A stretch of DNA of 64,000 bases, from positions 210,503 to 274,502 of the forward strand of contig NZ_MDKC01000036.1 of the NCBI RefSeq assembly GCF_001712755.1. Direction: 5' to 3'. A model generated the notes under the pieces. That model was not told where the DNA came from, did no database searches, and was given only the letters and a program-made list of their open reading frames with translations. Positions 35,761-45,861 of the stretch are shown here, piece after piece. The position numbers and the translations under genes were made by a program. The stretch is from Gottfriedia luciferensis. GTDB lineage: Bacteria; Bacillota; Bacilli; Bacillales; Bacillaceae_G. Positions within the stretch are counted from its first letter, which is position 1. Every line of letters begins with the position of its first letter.

Positions 35761-38073
35761 ATGAATTTTGAAGTAGTAAGACCATCTAAAATAGATCAAC
35801 CTAAGGTTAGTATCATTATTCCTGTATATAATGTAGAAAATTATATTAAAGAGACAATTGAATCACTTGCCAAACAAACATTAAGTCCGATTGAAATTAT
35901 ATTAGTTGATGATGGTTCAACTGATCAGACGCCAAACATCATTAATGACCTTTTAAACTTATATCCAAATATACTATATGCAATTCAGAAAAACGCTGGT
36001 CCTGGTGTTGCAAGAAATAATGGATTGACTTTGGCTAAAGGTGAATACATTAGTTTTGTTGATTCAGATGATTTATTACCTGAGGATGCATTAGAAACTA
36101 TGTATCTAGCAGCAAAAACTGAGGATGCTGAAGTAGTTACAGGTGCTTCTCTAAGCTTTAATAGTACTCGTTCTTGGTATATTGCTAGTCATGTCAACAA
36201 TGGTGTATATACTCCTGGTACGAAATCACTTGTTGCAAATAAAGGACTATTATATTCATTAGGTCCTTGTAACAAAATGTTTAAAGCTACTCTAATTAAA
36301 GATATGTCATTCCCAACTGATATTAGAGTAACAGAAGACCATCCATTTATTATTGAAGCTTATTTAAAAGCAAATAAAATTTTTACAGTTGATAAAGTAA
36401 TCTATCATTACCGTAATCGTGAAGAAGAGTCAAATCTTTCTCTTTCACAAGTAGTACGTGTTGATTCAGTTAAGGTTTTACGTGATATCTTAAAAAGTTT
36501 GAGCTATTCTAATCAATTATGGAATAATTTAATACCGAACGAGCTAGAGCGATTAGATGTAATGGGTGTTTATTACCATCGTATCGTTACAGCTGATTTA
36601 TGGCCTGCTATTATGAGCGCGGTTCGTTCAAAAGATGCTTCAATCCAAGAAGAAGCATTTCAATTAATTTATGATTGGCTAAAGACAATTGACTTTAAGT
36701 TATATAATAAAGTACCTGCTTTAACTAGAATCACTTCATACGAATTAGTTCCTCATTATAGCTTATTATCGCAAAAGGCAAAGGAACTGCATTTAAACTG
36801 GTTAAAAGAATGGGTAAAACTTAGTAACCCAGGTACTATGCATACATTGAAAAACTCTAATAGAAAATTTGATACACAGTTGTGTTTAAAAGCATTACAA
36901 AAAAATTCGATCAAGCCAATTCAGAGTCATATTAGTAAACGAGATCGCAGAAAACGTATTAATAAAGTTAAGAGCCGTCTTAAGAGTGCATTTGCACGTC
37001 GAGTAGTTTTTAAGTTTGCTAGTTTACTACCTGCAGATAATACAATCGTTTTTGCATCAAATAAATCGAAAGGTCTTGATGATTCATATCCTTTCATTTA
37101 CGAGCAAATTAGAACGAAGCGCCCACAATATAAAGTAGTTGATGACTTCTTTAAGAAACGTGAGTTCGCTGATTTATGTAAAACATACTACCAATTTGGC
37201 CGTGCTAAATATATTATTCTAAACGACTATCACCGCCAAATTTATAAAATGAATTTTAGAAAAGAAACAGAAGTTATTCAAATGTGGCATGCTTGTGGTG
37301 CATTTAAAAAGTTTGGACATAGTGCAGTAGGTTTTGCAGATAGTAATCCAAAACAGTTTGAAACAAATGCTCACAAACCTTATACAAAAGTTGTTGTTTC
37401 AACGAATGAAGTTGTACCTCATTACGCTGAAGCATTTGATATTGATCAAAAAAATGTTTTACCTTTAGGACTACCTAGAACTGACCTTTTCTTTGACGAC
37501 GAAACAAAGGAATATGTTCGTAGAAAATTCCTAAATAGATTTTCAAAATTAAAAGATAAAAAAATTATTACTTATGCTCCTACATTCCGAGGAAACCCAA
37601 GAGATCGAAAAACGTTTCATTTAGAACTTGATTTAGCTGCAATGCAAGAAAAATTAGGGGAAGATTACGTACTTGTACTAAAATTGCATCCAGCAGTTAC
37701 GAATAATGTAAAAATCCCTGAATCTGCTCGTGATTTTGTATTGAATTTAGGTAATGAAAATATTAATGAAGTATTATTAATGACAGATATTTTAATAAGC
37801 GACTATTCTTCTTTATTATTTGAGTATACATTACTTGAAAGACCTGTTATTTTCTTTGCATATGATTATGAGAACTACATGAAAGAAAGAAGTTTCTTCT
37901 ATGATTATCATGATTTTGTACCAGGTCCAATTACTTCAACTACAAATGAGATTATCGATTTAATTCAAAAAGATCAGTTTGATTTAAATAAAGTGAAAGA
38001 ATTCAACCAACGTTTCAATGAAATAGCTGACGGACGAGCTTCAGAAAGATTCGTAGAAACGCTAATTAAATAA
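35761..38073 (+). CDS. GT2 / CDP-ribitol or CDP-glycerol phosphotransferase fusion (TarL-like), copy 1
   Basis: A 770-residue bifunctional protein. The N-terminal GT2 domain has VSIIIPVYNVENYI (16-29), LVDDGSTDQ and DSDD (101-104). The C-terminal half (about 400-770) is a TagF/TarL-type polyol-phosphate transferase: VFASNKSKGLDDSYPFIYE, MWHACGAFKKFGHS near 507, YAPTFRGNPRDRKTF and DYSSLLFEYTLLERP near 680. The histidine in WHACGAFKKFG is the usual catalytic one. With tarIJ just upstream, CDP-ribitol is the likely donor. A tandem paralogue starts at 38249. Confidence 0.88.
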   Translation: MNFEVVRPSKIDQPKVSIIIPVYNVENYIKETIESLAKQTLSPIEIILVDDGSTDQTPNIINDLLNLYPNILYAIQKNAGPGVARNNGLTLAKGEYISFVDSDDLLPEDALETMYLAAKTEDAEVVTGASLSFNSTRSWYIASHVNNGVYTPGTKSLVANKGLLYSLGPCNKMFKATLIKDMSFPTDIRVTEDHPFIIEAYLKANKIFTVDKVIYHYRNREEESNLSLSQVVRVDSVKVLRDILKSLSYSNQLWNNLIPNELERLDVMGVYYHRIVTADLWPAIMSAVRSKDASIQEEAFQLIYDWLKTIDFKLYNKVPALTRITSYELVPHYSLLSQKAKELHLNWLKEWVKLSNPGTMHTLKNSNRKFDTQLCLKALQKNSIKPIQSHISKRDRRKRINKVKSRLKSAFARRVVFKFASLLPADNTIVFASNKSKGLDDSYPFIYEQIRTKRPQYKVVDDFFKKREFADLCKTYYQFGRAKYIILNDYHRQIYKMNFRKETEVIQMWHACGAFKKFGHSAVGFADSNPKQFETNAHKPYTKVVVSTNEVVPHYAEAFDIDQKNVLPLGLPRTDLFFDDETKEYVRRKFLNRFSKLKDKKIITYAPTFRGNPRDRKTFHLELDLAAMQEKLGEDYVLVLKLHPAVTNNVKIPESARDFVLNLGNENINEVLLMTDILISDYSSLLFEYTLLERPVIFFAYDYENYMKERSFFYDYHDFVPGPITSTTNEIIDLIQKDQFDLNKVKEFNQRFNEIADGRASERFVETLIK

Positions 38074-38078
38074 TTTGT

Positions 38079-38134
38079 TAAAGGCAAGTAAACATTTAAA
38101 TCCGTGGATTTATCTGTTTACTTGCCTTTACTTT
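38079..38134 (+). terminator. Strong terminator between the tandem TarL-like genes
   Basis: TAAAGGCAAGTAAACA (38079-38094) pairs exactly with TGTTTACTTGCCTTTA (38115-38130), followed by CTTTTG. Confidence 0.8.
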
Positions 38135-38248
38135 TGCTTAACCTATTCATAAATCCTTTAAGAAGGAATAATTTCCAATATTTTTGACAAAATTACTTTT
38201 AACTAATAAATAAACTTTTATTTAATCGTTTGAAATGAGGAAAAATTG

Positions 38249-40561
38249 ATGAGTTTTGAATTAATAATCAACCCTGATTTAAAGGACGTTAAAGTTAGTT
38301 TAATCATCCCTGTATACAATGTAGAGGAATATATTGAAGTAACCTGTTCATCCTTAGTGAATCAATCACTTAAAAATATAGAAATTATATTTATAGACGA
38401 TGGTTCTAGTGATCAAAGTGTTGAATTAATAAAACAATATGCAAAAGATTACCCTAATATTGTATTAGGTATTCAAGATAATAGCGGACCTGGTGTAGCT
38501 AGAAATAATGGAAAGAAGATTGCTAGAGGTGAGTATATCGGCTTTGTCGATTCTGATGATTTATTACCTCACGATGCGATCGAAGCAATGTACCAAGCAG
38601 CTCTTGATGAAAATGCAGATGTTGTTACAGGGCAATCGTTAAGCTTTAATAGTACTCATAAATGGTTTATTGGTAGTCATGTTAGTAATGGAGTAAATAT
38701 ACCTGGAGAAAAGTCATTAATCTCAACCCCAGGACTACTCTATTCTCTTGGACCATGTAATAAACTTTTTAAAGCTACCCATGTCAAAAATATCAATTTT
38801 CCTAAAAATATTAAAGTAACTGAGGACCACCCTTTTATTATAGAAGCATACTTAAAGGCCAATCGAATTTTCACCGTTGATAAAGTTATTTATTACTATC
38901 GTTCTAGAGAAGCTGAAGACAATATTTCTTTATCTCAAATTGTCAGAGTTAATTCTGTTAAGGTCTTAAATGATATCCTAAAGAGTCTTTCAATTTCCGA
39001 TCCTCTTTGGGATCAATACATTATAAACAAATTTGAACGCAATCAATTAAAAGCGCATTACTACCAAAGAATTGTAATGGCAGACATATGGCCAGCAGTT
39101 AACAGTGCGATTCGAAGTATGGAGACAGAGACACAAGTCGAGAGTTTAAAGCTTTTTTTGGAATTTGTAAATAAAATTGATATTCATCTTTATAACAAAA
39201 TCCCAGCGATACCTCGGATTCTTTCCTACGAAATCGTTAATCGATATCATTTTATGAGTCCAGAAGCAAAACGAATTCATTTAGACTTACTAAAAGTTTG
39301 GGAAGAAAGATTAAATCCAGAAATGGCTCATCAATTAATAACTTCTAAATTTAAACTAGAGGTTAATTCTTGTTTGGAGGCCGTCAGAAAAAATAGTTTA
39401 TCTCCTATTAATAGCCTTGTTAGAATGAAAGCAAATAAAAAAAGGAAAAACAAATTCTCAAGTCGGTTAAAAAGTGCCTTCGCTAGACGGGTTGTTCTAA
39501 ATTTTGCAAAAATGCTCCCAATGAAAGATGAGATTATATTTGCTTCAAATAAATCAACTGGACTTCAAGACTCTTATTATTTTATATACGAAGGACTGAT
39601 TAAAACTAAACCAGAGTACAAAATTATTGGCCATTTTATTCGAAAGCGTAATTTCTCTGAACTATGTAAAATGTATTATGATTTTGGACGTGCTAAATAT
39701 GTAATACTGAATGATTATCACAGACCTCTTTATAATGTAAATTTACGAAAAGATACGAAAGTCATTCAAGTATGGCATGCATGTGGAGCCTTCAAAAAAT
39801 TTGGACTTAGCGCAGTAGGCTATAAAGATAGTAATAGTAAGGAATTTGAAATAAAAGCACATACTTCCTATTCCAATGTGATCGTTTCTTGCGATGAAAT
39901 TATTCCCTTTTATGCAGAGGCATTTAACGTTCCTGAATCGAGGGTTTTAGCTTTAGGCTTACCAAGAACTGACTTTTTTTATAATGAAGAGATGTTAGAG
40001 TCAGTAAAAAATAGATATTTTAATAAGTATCCAATGTTGAAAGGTAAAAAAATTATTACTTATGCTCCTACATTTAGAGGTAGCCCTAAAGAGCGAAAGA
40101 ATTTTAATTTACAATTAGATCTAATCCAAATGGCCAATAAACTCCAAGATGAGTATGTACTAGTCCTTAAACTACATCCAGCCGTAAAAAAAGGGATTGT
40201 CATTCCACAAGAAGCAAGAGATTTTGTCATTGACCTAGGCAATCATGATATGAACGAAGTACTTTATCTTACAGATATACTAATCAGTGATTACTCATCC
40301 CTTGTATTTGAGTATGCAATTTTGGAACGACCAATGATCTTTTATGCATATGACCTTGAAGAATACTTAGATGAAAGAAGCTTTTTCTATGATTACGATG
40401 AGTTTGTTCCAGGACCGATTGTCAGAACAACGGATGAAATCATTAACATTATAAAAGAAGATAACTATGATCTTCAAAAAGTAACTGAATTTAATCATCG
40501 ATTTAACAAATATCAAGACGGTCAATCAGCTAAACGATTAATTCAAACTTTAATTAAATAA
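38249..40561 (+). CDS. GT2 / polyol-phosphate transferase fusion (TarL-like), copy 2
   Basis: A 770-residue paralogue of the 35761 protein, colinear over its whole length. GT2 motifs are VSLIIPVYNVEEYIEV, FIDDGSSDQS and DSDD; the transferase domain has VWHACGAFKKFGLS, YAPTFRGSPKERKNF and DYSSLVFEYAILERP. All catalytic motifs are intact, so it is not a dead copy. The ATG (38249-38251) follows GAGG by 8 bases; the frame also opens one codon earlier at a TTG. A terminator separates it from copy 1, so the two can be regulated separately. Whether one primes and the other polymerises is open. Confidence 0.88.
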   Translation: MSFELIINPDLKDVKVSLIIPVYNVEEYIEVTCSSLVNQSLKNIEIIFIDDGSSDQSVELIKQYAKDYPNIVLGIQDNSGPGVARNNGKKIARGEYIGFVDSDDLLPHDAIEAMYQAALDENADVVTGQSLSFNSTHKWFIGSHVSNGVNIPGEKSLISTPGLLYSLGPCNKLFKATHVKNINFPKNIKVTEDHPFIIEAYLKANRIFTVDKVIYYYRSREAEDNISLSQIVRVNSVKVLNDILKSLSISDPLWDQYIINKFERNQLKAHYYQRIVMADIWPAVNSAIRSMETETQVESLKLFLEFVNKIDIHLYNKIPAIPRILSYEIVNRYHFMSPEAKRIHLDLLKVWEERLNPEMAHQLITSKFKLEVNSCLEAVRKNSLSPINSLVRMKANKKRKNKFSSRLKSAFARRVVLNFAKMLPMKDEIIFASNKSTGLQDSYYFIYEGLIKTKPEYKIIGHFIRKRNFSELCKMYYDFGRAKYVILNDYHRPLYNVNLRKDTKVIQVWHACGAFKKFGLSAVGYKDSNSKEFEIKAHTSYSNVIVSCDEIIPFYAEAFNVPESRVLALGLPRTDFFYNEEMLESVKNRYFNKYPMLKGKKIITYAPTFRGSPKERKNFNLQLDLIQMANKLQDEYVLVLKLHPAVKKGIVIPQEARDFVIDLGNHDMNEVLYLTDILISDYSSLVFEYAILERPMIFYAYDLEEYLDERSFFYDYDEFVPGPIVRTTDEIINIIKEDNYDLQKVTEFNHRFNKYQDGQSAKRLIQTLIK

Positions 40562-40691
40562 TGAAAGCTCTTCAAGTACTAGTTATTTTACATGGTCTAG
40601 TTTGTATTACTATGGTAAAATTAATATCATAATTTTAGTTAATATATAAGGAAATCTATGATTGCTAGTCCATTATTTAAGGAGAAGTTTT

Positions 40692-41636
40692 ATGAAAAAG
40701 ATCTTAATTACAGGCGGTGCTGGTTTTATTGGTTCGAATCTTGTAAAAATGTATATAGACAAAGGTTACCAAGTTGTAGTTGTAGATGATCTTTCAAGTG
40801 GAAACATAGCTACTCTTCCACCAAATGTTACTTTTTACGAAGAAAGTATTTGTAATTCTAAATTTATTGATATTGTACTAAAAGAAAAACCAGATATAAT
40901 CAATCATCACGCTGCACAAATCGATGTTCAATTTTCAATCCAACATCCTTTAGAAGACGCAAAAATTAATATTTTAGGTACACTCAATTTATTAGAGGCT
41001 GTACGCAAACTAAAAGAAGAAAAAGAAGTAGCACTTGTCTATGCTTCTTCAGCAGCTGTTTATGGTAATCCGGTTTATTTAGGAGTGGATGAGAACCATC
41101 AAAAACACCCTATTTCTTATTATGGCATTTCAAAATTAACACCTGAATATTACATAAATGTATACCATCAATTATATGAAATCCCTTTTACTATTCTTAG
41201 ATATGCCAATGTTTATGGTATTGGCCAAGATCCAAAAGGTGAAGGTGGAGTTATTAGTATTCTGATGGATAAAATCATATCAAATTCTACTTTTACGGTT
41301 TTCGGAGACGGCGAGCAAACTAGAGATTATATCTACGTAGAAGATATTGCTTCAGCAAACTTTAATGCAGGAGAACAACCAGCAAATGATGTATGTAATG
41401 TTGGTACAAACATAAAAACATCTTTAAATACATTATTAGAGGTTACTGAACAAATTCTTAACCGAAAAATTGAAGTTCAATACCAAGATGAACGTAGTGG
41501 CGATATTCGTGATAGCTATTTAACAAATGAAAAAATACACTCATTATTAAATTGGCAGCCAGCCTACACTTTGTATGAAGGTCTTGAAAAAACATTGAAC
41601 TATTACATTCAACAAGCTAACAAGGATGTTGAATGA
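40692..41636 (+). CDS. NAD-dependent epimerase/dehydratase (extended SDR)
   Basis: A 314-residue extended short-chain dehydrogenase: ILITGGAGFIGSNLV at the start, VYASSAAVYGNP and the catalytic YYGISK. It resembles UDP-glucose/UDP-GlcNAc 4-epimerases; the family branch is uncertain. The true start is the ATG at 40692 with AAGGAG 8 bases before it; the longer frame from a TTG at 40662 includes that site. It follows the TarL-like gene by 130 bp without a visible terminator and probably makes a sugar donor for the same polymer. A second, clearer galE lies at 61308. Confidence 0.88.
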   Translation: MKKILITGGAGFIGSNLVKMYIDKGYQVVVVDDLSSGNIATLPPNVTFYEESICNSKFIDIVLKEKPDIINHHAAQIDVQFSIQHPLEDAKINILGTLNLLEAVRKLKEEKEVALVYASSAAVYGNPVYLGVDENHQKHPISYYGISKLTPEYYINVYHQLYEIPFTILRYANVYGIGQDPKGEGGVISILMDKIISNSTFTVFGDGEQTRDYIYVEDIASANFNAGEQPANDVCNVGTNIKTSLNTLLEVTEQILNRKIEVQYQDERSGDIRDSYLTNEKIHSLLNWQPAYTLYEGLEKTLNYYIQQANKDVE

Positions 41637-41660
41637 TTAAGGAATTAAAACCATATCGAA

Positions 41661-41713
41661 AAAAACGACTAAACTTTGTTTTACTGTAACAAAAGGTTTA
41701 GTCGTTTTTATTT
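41661..41713. terminator. Bidirectional terminator between converging genes
   Basis: AAAACGACTAAAC...CTTTGTT pairs with AACAAAAG...GTTTAGTCGTTTTT, a stem of more than 15 bp with T-runs on both sides. Serves the SDR gene and galU. Confidence 0.85.
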
Positions 41714-41720
41714 GTAATGA

Positions 41721-42599
41721 TTAAAGCTGAACTTCTACTGAAAGAATCTTTTTTAAATAGTTAATCAAATCTTCTCTTATTTCTTCTTTCTTTAATGCAA
41801 ATTCAATGTTTGTTTTTATAAACCCTAGTTTTTCACCTACATCATATCTTGTTCCTTCAAAATCATAAGCGAATACACGTTGAATTCGATTTAATTTTTG
41901 AATTGCATCAGTTAATTGAATTTCTCCGCCAGCACCAATATTTTGTTCTTCTAAGAACATAAAAATTTCTGGTGTCAGTACATATCTACCCAAAATGGCT
42001 AAATTCGAATCAATTGTTCCAGGAGCTGGTTTTTCAACAAAATTCTTTACTTCGTATCTCCTACCATTTTGTAATAATGGGTCAACTATACCGTATCGAT
42101 GAGTCTCTTCACTAGCTACAGATTGAACACCAATGACCGATGAATAGGTTGTATTGTATTGATCAATTAATTGTTTTAAAGCTGGAATTTCTCCATCAAC
42201 GATATCATCACCAAGTAAAACCGCAAATGGTTCATCTCCAATAAAATTACGTGCACACCAAACTGCGTGACCTAATCCTCTTGGTTCTTTTTGACGTATA
42301 TAATGAATCTCAATATTTGAAGGAATTTTTACTTCTTCTAAAAGAGAGTACTTTTCTTTCTCATATAAAGTTTGTTCTAACTCAAATGCTCGATCAAAAT
42401 GGTCTTCAATCGCGCGCTTTCCTTTACCAGTTACAATGATAATATCTTCTATACCCGATTCAATTGCTTCTTCAACGATGTATTGAATAGTTGGCTTATC
42501 TACGATCGGTAACATTTCTTTCGGCATTGCTTTTGTTGCAGGTAAAAATCGTGTACCAAGGCCCGCAGCTGGAATAATCGCTTTTCTTACTTTCTTCAT
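41721..42599 (-). CDS. galU: UTP-glucose-1-phosphate uridylyltransferase GalU/GtaB
   Basis: A protein of about 292 residues: [56 protein letters not shown] and VLLGDDIVD are the hallmark blocks. It makes UDP-glucose from glucose 1-phosphate, feeding GalE and glucosylated wall polymers. AGGAG lies 8 bases before the ATG at 42597-42599; an upstream in-frame GTG would overlap that site. Single-gene unit on the minus strand. Confidence 0.94.
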   Translation of the reverse strand: MKKVRKAIIPAAGLGTRFLPATKAMPKEMLPIVDKPTIQYIVEEAIESGIEDIIIVTGKGKRAIEDHFDRAFELEQTLYEKEKYSLLEEVKIPSNIEIHYIRQKEPRGLGHAVWCARNFIGDEPFAVLLGDDIVDGEIPALKQLIDQYNTTYSSVIGVQSVASEETHRYGIVDPLLQNGRRYEVKNFVEKPAPGTIDSNLAILGRYVLTPEIFMFLEEQNIGAGGEIQLTDAIQKLNRIQRVFAYDFEGTRYDVGEKLGFIKTNIEFALKKEEIREDLINYLKKILSVEVQL

Positions 42600-42815
42600 A
42601 TTAATCACTCCTAGAGTTTAATCATTAGACCCCTTTATTGAATGGCTAAACCATTATATTAGAAATGAAAGACTATAAATCTATTTTACTTTAAAAACGA
42701 ATAAATGCCTATTAATCTTGTGATTAATGAATAAAGTACAGTATAGAATATGTTTGCAAATTTTTTACTTCTATTTTTCTATTTAATTGTTTTTGAGTTT
42801 TCTTCCCAATTAGAA

Positions 42816-42861
42816 AAAAGGGATGCATAAAGAATTTTCTCTTATGACATCCCTTTTCAAT
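42816..42861 (-). terminator. Terminator of the MBOAT-DHHW unit
   Basis: AAAAGGGATG pairs with CATCCCTTTT, and on the minus strand it is followed by TTTTTTC. It lies 27 bp beyond the DHHW gene stop. Confidence 0.75.
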
Positions 42862-42887
42862 TGTCCCACCCGGAAGATACATTGTAT

Positions 42888-44087
42888 TTATTGATTTTCT
42901 CCTTGACCAGGATTATCAAAATTTGTTAATGTCGGTGTTACATAAATAGAATTAACATTATTCATAATGACTACATCATCTATTTTATACTTTTTAATAT
43001 AATCAATGATAGGCATTTTATTATAATATCTCAAGTCAAGAACCCTTGTTTCTTTATAATGGTTAACAAAAAATTGTATACTTGCATTTGCATAAGAATC
43101 TTTAATAATCAATAATTTTCGATTCTTTACTTTATCGTTATAAATCGCTGTTTCAGGATGATCCCCACCCATGTAAGTAACATATCGATTTGTATAGAGA
43201 CTAACATTTTTCAATGGTTCTTCTGCATATAAACCTCTATTACATATAGCATTGTAACAGACATTTAAATCCTGTTTTTCCTTACTTTTTACGACAGTTA
43301 TTGTATCTGTTTTCGTTACATTTGCTCTCGTCGTTTTACGAGCATCCGAACCGTAAAAAGGTAAGCCTTCTTCTTTCCAAATGAAATCATCCGCGTTCAT
43401 TGCTTTTCCAACTTCATTTGAATTCATATAAATTGTATTAATGATTGTTTGATATGAATAAAATGCAGCCTTTGCCTTCCAATGATGATCAGTAAAAGGA
43501 TATAAATTGGGTTCATTTTTATGTTTATTCATTGTAATTCTGAGATCTAAAGGGTGTGCAATCGGATCAATATAACTAAAAAGATAATCTGACGCCTCAT
43601 TCCCATAACTAGGAAAGTATGAAGGGAATTGGTCTTCAAATGTCACTGATTTATTTGGTGCTAGACTAAAATAAGTGTTCACTCCAAGTTTTGATGCTTG
43701 TAGTGCAAATTTATTAATTCTATTTGCAATGACTTTTGCACTTTCTTTTGTTTGTTTAGGCACAGTAGATAATAATAAACCATTATTGGCAACATATACA
43801 TCTTGTACAACATTCTGACCTAATAAATCTTTATTGATTGTTGCATTCGCTTCAATTAATTTCAATCTACCAGGAAATTGATCATTAAAATAAAGCTCAA
43901 ATTCTTTTGAATATTCTCCTGAAGCTAACTTTTTTAAACTCATTTTTGGCATTTGTGCAAGTTCTCTATTTTCAATCGTAGAATACTTCAAATCACCTTT
44001 AACCCAAACATAAATAGCCCCAGCAAAAATGATAAATAGGAAACTTATAACTAAGAAATTATTAACCTGAAATCGATTACTTTGCAT
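42888..44087 (-). CDS. DHHW-family protein (AlgJ/AlgX-like O-acetylation partner)
   Basis: A 399-residue protein with one N-terminal membrane anchor (FLVISFLFIIFAGAIYVWV, about 12-30) and an extracytoplasmic SGNH-like domain. The name-giving motif is in FTDHHWKAKAAF (near 200); LLIIKDSYANAS near 320 supplies the serine-containing block. It is encoded 17 bp after an MBOAT acyltransferase, the standard pair in which MBOAT passes acetyl groups over the membrane and the DHHW/AlgJ-type protein places them on the polymer. The acceptor is presumably the polymer made by this locus. Confidence 0.88.
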   Translation of the reverse strand: MQSNRFQVNNFLVISFLFIIFAGAIYVWVKGDLKYSTIENRELAQMPKMSLKKLASGEYSKEFELYFNDQFPGRLKLIEANATINKDLLGQNVVQDVYVANNGLLLSTVPKQTKESAKVIANRINKFALQASKLGVNTYFSLAPNKSVTFEDQFPSYFPSYGNEASDYLFSYIDPIAHPLDLRITMNKHKNEPNLYPFTDHHWKAKAAFYSYQTIINTIYMNSNEVGKAMNADDFIWKEEGLPFYGSDARKTTRANVTKTDTITVVKSKEKQDLNVCYNAICNRGLYAEEPLKNVSLYTNRYVTYMGGDHPETAIYNDKVKNRKLLIIKDSYANASIQFFVNHYKETRVLDLRYYNKMPIIDYIKKYKIDDVVIMNNVNSIYVTPTLTNFDNPGQGENQ

Positions 44088-44104
44088 TTTAAACCTCCAA
44101 CTTA

Positions 44105-45532
44105 CTAGAAACGGAAATAGATAAATGGATTGAATGTGTTAGAAACAACACAAATAATTGAAATACCAAGAACTAATAAATAATAACCTGTTAACCCAAT
44201 ATTACGACCGAAAATTCTTACAGCAAAACTGGATTCTGACTGAATCATGATTTTATCTGCGAAGATTTTCAATAAAGGAGTTGCCCCAATTATAGCTAGT
44301 CCTATTAGAACACCATATTCAACAAAATAATATGCTGCATTTGAATCCCAAACAACTGTATGATTTAAACCGAACATTGTTTTAATATAATCAAACGCAT
44401 AACTAAATGTTTCTGAACGAAAAAATACCCATCCAATTACGACTAGGAATGTAGCGTAAATATGCTGAATTGCATTAGGCAACTTTCGTAAAATATCACC
44501 GAGGAAAGCTTTTTCTAGCATGATTAGTATACCGTAATAAATACCCCATGCGATAAATGTCCAACTTGCTCCATGCCAAAAACCTGTAGCAAACCACACA
44601 ATAAAAAGATTAATATACGTTCGTAAAGGAGAAATACGATTTCCACCTAACGGGATATATAGATAGTCCCTGAACCATGTTCCTAATGAAATGTGCCATC
44701 TTCTCCAAAACTCAGTTACTGATTTTGAAATATACGGGTAGTTGAAATTTTCTAGAAAATCAAATCCGAACATTTTTCCTAAACCAATCGCCATATCTGA
44801 ATAACCGGAAAAATCAAAGTAAATTTGTAAAGAATAAGCAATAATGCCAATCCAAGCTAAACCAATGGACATGTCATGTGGATTTTGTGCAAAAATTTGA
44901 TCTGCGACCCAACCGCAATTATTAGCCAAAAACATTTTCTTACCTAATCCAATAATAAATCGCTTCGTTCCATAAGCAAATTTCTCTAAAGTTTCTTTTC
45001 GATCTGTAATTTGATGTGAAACAGTTTGATAACGAACAATCGGACCTGCAATTAATTGTGGAAATAATGTTTTATAGGTAGCCATATTCAATGGATTTCT
45101 TTGTAGAGCACCATCTTTTCTATAAACATCGACTACATAACTAATTCCTTGGAAAGTAAAAAAAGAAATTCCCAACGGTAAAGGTATTAGAGGAATCGTA
45201 ATATTTGTGTTAAACAATAAATTTATATTATCAACAAAGAAGTTGGAGTATTTGAAGAAACATAATAATCCCAAATTGGCCACAAGCATCGCTGCCATAA
45301 TCCACTTTATTTTCGTTTTCTTATTTCGATTTGCATCAACAATTAACGCAAATACATAATTGATAATAATTGAAAGGAACATAACCAATACAAACCTTGG
45401 CTCTCCCCATGCATAAAAAACTAAACTAGATACTAACAACCATGCGTTTCGAAAAATACGTGGTAGTACAAAATATACTAGTAAAACGATAGGTAGAAAT
45501 ACAAACAAAAATACAGTTGAACTGAAAAGCAT
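44105..45532 (-). CDS. MBOAT-family O-acyltransferase (AlgI-like)
   Basis: A 475-residue polytopic membrane protein with about eleven segments. Conserved blocks are PLGISFFTFQGISYVVDVYR, PQLIAGPIVRY, YSLQIYFDFSGYSDMAIGLG, EFWRRWHISLGTWFRDYLYI, PLGGNR and the catalytic-histidine segment GFWHGASWTFIAWG. AlgI/DltB-type enzymes move acyl groups across the membrane. The AlgI-like details and the DHHW neighbour favour O-acetylation of a glycan over D-alanylation. It is the first gene of the two-gene unit. Confidence 0.92.
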   Translation of the reverse strand: MLFSSTVFLFVFLPIVLLVYFVLPRIFRNAWLLVSSLVFYAWGEPRFVLVMFLSIIINYVFALIVDANRNKKTKIKWIMAAMLVANLGLLCFFKYSNFFVDNINLLFNTNITIPLIPLPLGISFFTFQGISYVVDVYRKDGALQRNPLNMATYKTLFPQLIAGPIVRYQTVSHQITDRKETLEKFAYGTKRFIIGLGKKMFLANNCGWVADQIFAQNPHDMSIGLAWIGIIAYSLQIYFDFSGYSDMAIGLGKMFGFDFLENFNYPYISKSVTEFWRRWHISLGTWFRDYLYIPLGGNRISPLRTYINLFIVWFATGFWHGASWTFIAWGIYYGILIMLEKAFLGDILRKLPNAIQHIYATFLVVIGWVFFRSETFSYAFDYIKTMFGLNHTVVWDSNAAYYFVEYGVLIGLAIIGATPLLKIFADKIMIQSESSFAVRIFGRNIGLTGYYLLVLGISIICVVSNTFNPFIYFRF

Positions 45533-45707
45533 AATCTAGTCCTTTCTATTGTTGAATTTATCACTAACAAACATAAATTTTATCAACAGACACAATTATC
45601 ATATAGTTAACTTTAGAGATTTAATTTAAATTTATTCAAAATGTAACAAAATAAATAACTTTTTAAATATAGTAATACTCATTCAAACTAAAAACCTAAT
45701 ACACAGA

Positions 45708-45775
45708 AAAAATCCCTTTTAATCGTATCTATCTTTATTTAGGAAAAGTACTTAATTAAAAGGGGTTATTTTTAA
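45708..45775 (-). terminator. Terminator-like hairpin upstream of the MBOAT gene
   Basis: ATCCCTTTTAAT and ATTAAAAGGGGT can pair; on the minus strand the stem is followed by TTTTTTC. It is a second stop after mnaA, before the MBOAT promoter region. Confidence 0.45.
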
Positions 45776-45812
45776 TCACGATCTTTTTCCACTTAAAATA
45801 GTTAAAAATAAA

Positions 45813-45849
45813 AAAGACTATCTTTGAAAATTTTTCAAAGATAGTCTTT
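45813..45849 (-). terminator. Terminator of mnaA
   Basis: AAAGACTATCTTTGAAAA pairs with TTTTTCAAAGATAGTCTTT almost without loop, 12 bp beyond the mnaA stop, with T-rich sequence after it on the minus strand. Confidence 0.8.
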
Positions 45850-45861
45850 CCTTACATATGA

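Noticed and set aside
38249..40561. Second TarL-like copy as a pseudogene
   Set aside because: Full length with all visible motifs intact and no internal stop.
40692..41636. Calling this SDR gene galE
   Set aside because: The galE hallmarks are clearer in the 61308 gene; this one is only safely an epimerase/dehydratase.
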